Shown: in pieces, positions 59,379 through 64,000 of the stretch
How the letters are laid out: each line of letters begins with the position of its first letter
How positions within the stretch are numbered: position 1 is the stretch's first letter
Origin: Salvia splendens
Lineage: Eukaryota > Streptophyta > Magnoliopsida > Lamiales > Lamiaceae
Assembly: GCF_004379255.2 (NCBI RefSeq)
Contig: NC_056049.1
Span: forward strand, 10,586,063-10,650,062
Length of the DNA: 64,000 bases
Reading direction: 5' to 3'
Notes under the pieces: generated by a model
Databases searched by the model: none
The model's input: only the letters and a program-made list of their open reading frames with translations
Told to the model about the DNA's origin: nothing
Program-made: the position numbers and the translations under genes

Positions 59379-60860
59379 TTTGTAAAGTAAAAAAAAAGAG
59401 AAAAATTGTTTAAGTAAGTGAAAATTAGCGAAATTAGTATCAGTGGATTGTAGGTCAATTATTTTATAAACTCATTATGTGGTCAACAGATCCAATAGCT
59501 CATTAATTATTTACGCATTTTTTTTGTTTATGTTGATGGTTAAACCAATAGAAATTTAAATACGCGCGTGTCATTATTATTGTTGGTTTATGATAACGTT
59601 TATGAGGGTTTATGATAATGTTTATGACTATGCTTCTTACTTATTTCATAATTTGAGATTCAAATTTTATTAAAGTAGTAAAGTTGCTGTGGTTTGTGTT
59701 TTTAGAATGTATAAAAGAAATAAAAAATCTTTTTTTCATGCTTTTATTTAAGTTAGTATGTTTTAAATGATTTTGAATTACTAGTTACTATTGTTATAAA
59801 TTAAATGACTATATCAGAAGTGTTGTTCTAGTACGAAAAAATTACTAGTACTGTTTAAAAAGACGAGGTCGCGTCTGATTATCCACACAATCTACAAATC
59901 CTCACATAAATATGGCCATTGGATATTTTTAGTTCAAATATTTAGGTTTAATTTGGGTTGGAAAACGTAATTTATAATCACCATATTTAATGTCACTAAC
60001 ATTCAATTAATGTCACAAGCAATGAGAATAAAGACGCGCACATTATGTGTTTAGCCAAAGATTAAAAATTTCGAATTTTGCATTTACATTTATTTGAGAT
60101 GTTCAATATGTTCCTTAAATATTTTTCAAATCATAACCATCCATATTCTTTCACTTTTTTTAAAAAATCCGCCATAACTCTAAATGAGTTTTTATTTCAC
60201 GAGAAGAGTTTTAACATTGCATTTTAAAATTTTAAAATTACACTTCATCTCATGTGAAATTCCACATTTATCCTTTCAAACAACTAATCCATGTAGTTAT
60301 AGAGGAAAACCCCAACCAAGCATATATCAATCCATTTTATCTTCCATCGAGTGAACAAGTTAAATTGAGAGAAATATAACTAAGATTGGAAATTAATGCT
60401 ACAACTTATAAAAAAATTAGAAAAGATTAGTGTATATATTACTTTCTCTATCCTTAATTACTTGTAAGTAGTTTTGTTATCGTTTCTTTCGCCAACACTT
60501 ATATTTACTCCACTTTTTATTATTTTTACTAATTCGACGACTTCGTATTTTACTTACTCATTTCATTTATATTTTTATTATAATTTATAAATAAATATAT
60601 AAAAACAGAACAATATTCTATTGATTTTTTTAAATAGTACTAGATCGAACGTATGGAGGATGTAAATCTATACAATTAATGATGTATGCCAACTGTGTCT
60701 GTGAGGTACTATGTACAACCAATAAGGAGCTTAATTGTATTTTAACGATAATTTTTAGTACTATTTGGGAATTGTATTATAAAAGACCCTGACTCAACCA
60801 AGTACATGATAATTATTGTCTGAAATTGTGAACTCAAATGTCAATAGTTTATAATATATT
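59379..60860. other. AT-rich spacer
   Basis: No gene is recognised. A weak MITE-like pair of ends may lie at about 60443-60660 (CTTTCTCTATCCTTAATTAC and GAACGTATGGAGGATGTA), not firm enough to call. Confidence 0.55.
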
Positions 60861-61074
60861 TCCCCCTCCCAATTTACTTGAGTCGTATTTCATTTTAGAT
60901 TGTCCCAAATTACTTGAGTCATTTTTTTAGCTAAAAACAAAACATCTAATCTCACATACTTTATTCTTTTACTCTTACTTTATTCTCAATCTACTTTATT
61001 TAACTCACTAAACACAATTTTCTTAAATCTCGTATCGAAATGAAACGCCTCAAGTAACATGGGATAGATGAAGT
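60861..61074. mobile_element. Stowaway-like MITE
   Basis: CCCTCCCAATTTACTTGAGT at the left and CTCAAGTAACATGGGATAGA at the right are inverted versions of one another. About 214 bp, non-coding, with a second internal copy of the left motif. Confidence 0.65.
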
Positions 61075-61180
61075 GTATGATTAACATTCTTATTAAGCAT
61101 CCCAAAATGACGATGTGTCAATCATATATTTTTATCACTACTAATATTACGCGGTGTTCAACTACTCATATTGTAGTATA

Positions 61181-61431
61181 CTTCATCCGTTTGCAAATAG
61201 AAATCTTATTTTTTTTGGCACAAATTTTAAAAAATGCTATTTAAAAAAATGGGTGAAGAAAGTTAATATAATATGAGTCTCACTTGTATATATTAGTTTT
61301 AGATGATATAAGAATGGAATGAGTTAGTAGAATAAAGTCTCTTTACCATTTATAGTAATTATGAACCGGAAGTCCTATTTACGATCGGACCAAAATGGCA
61401 AAACAAAACTTCTATTAGCGGACGGAGGGAG
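61181..61431. mobile_element. Stowaway-like MITE
   Basis: Termini CTTCATCCGTTTGCAAATAG and CTATTAGCGGACGGAGGGAG, flanked by TA on both sides; 251 bp, non-coding. Confidence 0.8.
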
Positions 61432-61624
61432 TATTAAGTTGTTATTCAACTACCAAATATTTAATGACACCACAGAATCATTAATATCATTAATTGTATG
61501 TAACAATTTATAATTAATTATTTAGTAATGTTGGCACAAGACAGGAAAATTTTCCATAAAAATATCCTATTTCAAGATTGTACCGTGACAATGTTTTTTG
61601 TAACTCCTTTGTATATGACACTTA

Positions 61625-64000
61625 GGGCTTGTTCTGTTTGTCATATAGAGGTCATTTAAATTATGTATCTGTGCCTATCATGTGTTCTATTTGACATACA
61701 CCATAAATGCACAGCCCTACAAATGGGCTTTGGCCCGTTTCTTTTTGGCCATATAATGGCGTTAGTGTATCGGGGTCTGGCCCTACGATACATATTAGGC
61801 TCTAATCAGGGTTTGAGGTAAACCAATAACATTTGCTTTGAACATGCATAGAAAATTGGGGGAATCGTAGCATAACATTCCCAAACCAACACAAGCCCTT
61901 TGAACAAATCTGTGCAGAAGAGAAGCGACACTCACCGCAACGAGAGATTTCAGGTGAGTCTGTTCTTTGTTTTGTTTGCATTGATTAATTTTTTCGAAGG
62001 CTACAAACCCAATTCGAATTTGTAATTTTGAATTAATCCTCCTACCGGTTCATTCCCTATTTTTTTTTCGAAATCTACAAAACCCATGGAATCTCCCTTT
62101 CTAATTGAATAATTTGAATTTGTAATTTTGAATCCAACCCAAGTTTACAATTGAATTGATTAATTCATTTGAATTTGAATTTTTTTGGAGGCTAAAAAAC
62201 CCTAGATCGTATTGTGGGGAATCTGCCTTTCAGTTAATGTAGCAAACGAATTTATTAATTCATTTGGCCGTTTTCGAATGCAATCCGGTGTTATAGGTTA
62301 TATGGATTGTAGAATTACGTGGCTGATTCGTTTTGTGCGTCTCGACGTGTGATTTGGGGTTTTTGAATGCAAATGAAACCGCGTAATAGATGTTAATTAA
62401 GATGTCTGGTTTAATGATAAAGAATTAAAGATGCTGAATTTTGGTTGAACTCAGTGAGAAAAATGGGAATTTTGAAGTTTTCCACTGCAATGGTGCATAG
62501 TTTAATTTTTTCTCATCCAATTGCTTACTTTGAATTTGTAATGTTGAATCCAATCGATTCAAAATATAGTGTGAGAAATATACCAGTATTTCAGCAACTT
62601 GTTGTGTGAAAAAAATTAATATTGATGTTGCATCGTGCTAATTGTGATGTAGAGAATTCACAGCTTTGTGGTTATTATTTGAATAATGAAAGGGTAGTTG
62701 AATAGTTTAAGCTTCCTTTATTTGAATGATGAAAGATTAGTTGGAATTGAAACTTATTTGTATATCTATGCACAGATGAGGGAACATAAGAAGCAAAATG
62801 CTTATGTGAGGCAAATAATTGAGGACATAATTTGGACTCAAACCGTGGCGCGAATTTGTATACTGCACATGATTTTTAGCAAAGTTTCGAAGAAAAGGAG
62901 GCGAGCTGAATTTGCGTTGGCTTACGACATTCTGAATCGAGTACCGATGCAGATTCAACGTTTAAACAGACTCGTTGGGGTAACTGACACAGATTGTTTA
63001 GTTAATTGTAGGATGGACCGGAATACGTTTGGAAGGTTGTGTTCATTGTTTACAGAGTTGGGAATGTTACGCGTCCGGCGGTTCGTAGGGATAGAAGAGC
63101 AAGTCGCCATTTTTCTAGGTGTCATAGCACATCACAAGAAAAACCGTGTTGTTCGATTTGATCATTGGCGATCAGGGAACACAGTTTCATTCTACGTTCA
63201 TGAGGTCCTTGCAGCAGTATTAAAGTTGCATTCCTTGTTCTTGGTCAAACCCGAGCCTATTCGCGAAGATTGTGTAGATTGGCGATGGAAATGTTTTCAG
63301 GTATGTTTTATATTTTAGTAGCGAAGACTATTCTTTTTGGAATAAACTATATATTCAGCATTTCACTACGTGAGTGTGTGGCTACTTCTTGTGCATACAG
63401 GGGTGTCTTGGTGCTCTTGATGGCACCTACATTGACGTTTTAGTACCAAACGAGGACAAACCACGGTTTAGGAATAGGAAGGGTCAGATAACAACCAACA
63501 CTTTGGCCGCTTGCGACAGGCACATGCGTTTCACATACATATTACCCGGCTGGGAGGGATCAGCTGGCGATGCTCGAGTGCTTCGCGATGCCGTAACTCG
63601 TCCTCATGGGTTGCGAGTCCCAATAGGTAAATTGACTAGCTTTGAATAAGTTACAATATTCAGCAACATATATCAATTCAAATGGAAAATTTATATTTGG
63701 TTAGTTTTTACTAAACTGATGTTGAGTTTTGTCTGGTCTAGGTAATTATTATTTGTGTGATAATGGATATGCGAACAGTGAAGGTTTTCTAACCCCTTAC
63801 AAGGGGGTGAGGTATCACCTCCAAGATTGGGGTCCTGATGCGCAAATTCCACAAAATGCTGTAGAGCTCTTCAACATGCGTCATACCAAAGCTAGGAATG
63901 TAATTGAGAGAGCATTCGCGGTACTGAAGATGCGGTGGGGTATTTTGCGCAGTGCCTCCTTCTATCCCCTCAAAGTTCAAATAAATTTAATTATAGCATG
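61625..64000 (+). mobile_element. PIF/Harbinger transposon, left part
   Basis: A TTA trinucleotide (61622-61624) precedes GGGCTTGTTCTGTTTGTC, a typical Harbinger terminus with the expected 3-bp target. Inside is a HARBI1-like transposase. A 5' UTR exon probably ends at 61951 (TTTCAG then GTGAGT), joining the acceptor GCACAG at 62770-62775. The right terminal repeat and any Myb/SANT partner ORF lie beyond the window. Confidence 0.75.
62776..64000 (+). CDS. HARBI1-like DDE transposase, spliced, 3' incomplete
   Basis: Exons are 62776-63300, 63401-63626 and 63742 to beyond the window, with GT-AG introns in frame. The start is ATG 62776 ([13 protein letters not shown]), directly after a splice acceptor. 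The upstream in-frame extension lacks an ATG. The N-terminal half has the plant nuclease motif [13 protein letters not shown], then [20 protein letters not shown] and [14 protein letters not shown]. The DDE_Tnp_4 core follows: GALDGTYI (first Asp), [13 protein letters not shown] (second Asp) and [18 protein letters not shown] (Glu). All three catalytic residues are present and no stop or frameshift is seen, so it may be functional up to the window edge. It nicks and joins DNA at element ends, normally together with a Myb-like partner. Confidence 0.9.

Noticed and set aside
62698..62775. N-terminal extension of the transposase frame
   Set aside because: The extension has no ATG and precedes a good splice acceptor (GCACAG) directly before ATG 62776, so it is probably intron sequence.

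Overview
The window looks like nuclear DNA of a flowering plant, most likely a eudicot. It is AT-rich, has intron-containing genes with GT-AG splice sites, and is dominated by plant-type transposons: Ty1/copia, Ty3/gypsy, MULE, PIF/Harbinger and Stowaway-like MITEs. I cannot name the species from sequence alone. Only two host genes are supported. One is the 3' part of a TruB-family tRNA pseudouridine synthase (+ strand, exons within 600-2467). The other is a DUF707 membrane-anchored protein gene (- strand, 19524-22228, 13 coding exons). Almost everything else is mobile DNA or its remains.

From 3.1 to 19.3 kb there is one nest of insertions between the two host genes. The layers, outermost first, are: a possible hAT-like palindromic element (3100-19289); a degenerate gypsy solo LTR (3296-18955); MULE-A (4732-17175, perfect 10-bp target duplication); a Pack-MULE (5146-16505) carrying broken fragments of an AP2/ERF gene and an O-methyltransferase gene; and a very young LARD-type LTR element (6191-15260, target duplication AAGAG). 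The LARD has 3.5-3.7 kb LTRs and a 1.8-kb non-coding interior.

From 23.5 to 46.4 kb the main features are a Harbinger-type MITE and a defective Tork/Tnt1-like copia element (24932-31297). That copia contains a nested 1.9-kb LTR element with a single gag-like ORF. Further right are a gypsy (Athila/Tat-like) relic, a young and nearly intact copia element (33077-37713), inverted pieces of a gypsy LTR, two copies of a TGTTGGGG-type LTR, a copia RNase H relic, and Stowaway-like MITEs.

From 46443 to 59373 lies a 12.9-kb gypsy (chromovirus-like) element on the - strand. Its two 3325-bp LTRs are almost identical, its target duplication is CAAAA, and its PBS and PPT are intact. It has no recognisable gag and its reverse transcriptase is broken. 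From 59.4 kb to the end there are more MITEs and then the left part of a PIF/Harbinger transposon (from 61625) with a spliced HARBI1-like DDE transposase running off the right edge.

The host genes are not functionally linked. The interest is in the ordered layers of insertion and in several elements that appear to have moved using proteins supplied by other elements.
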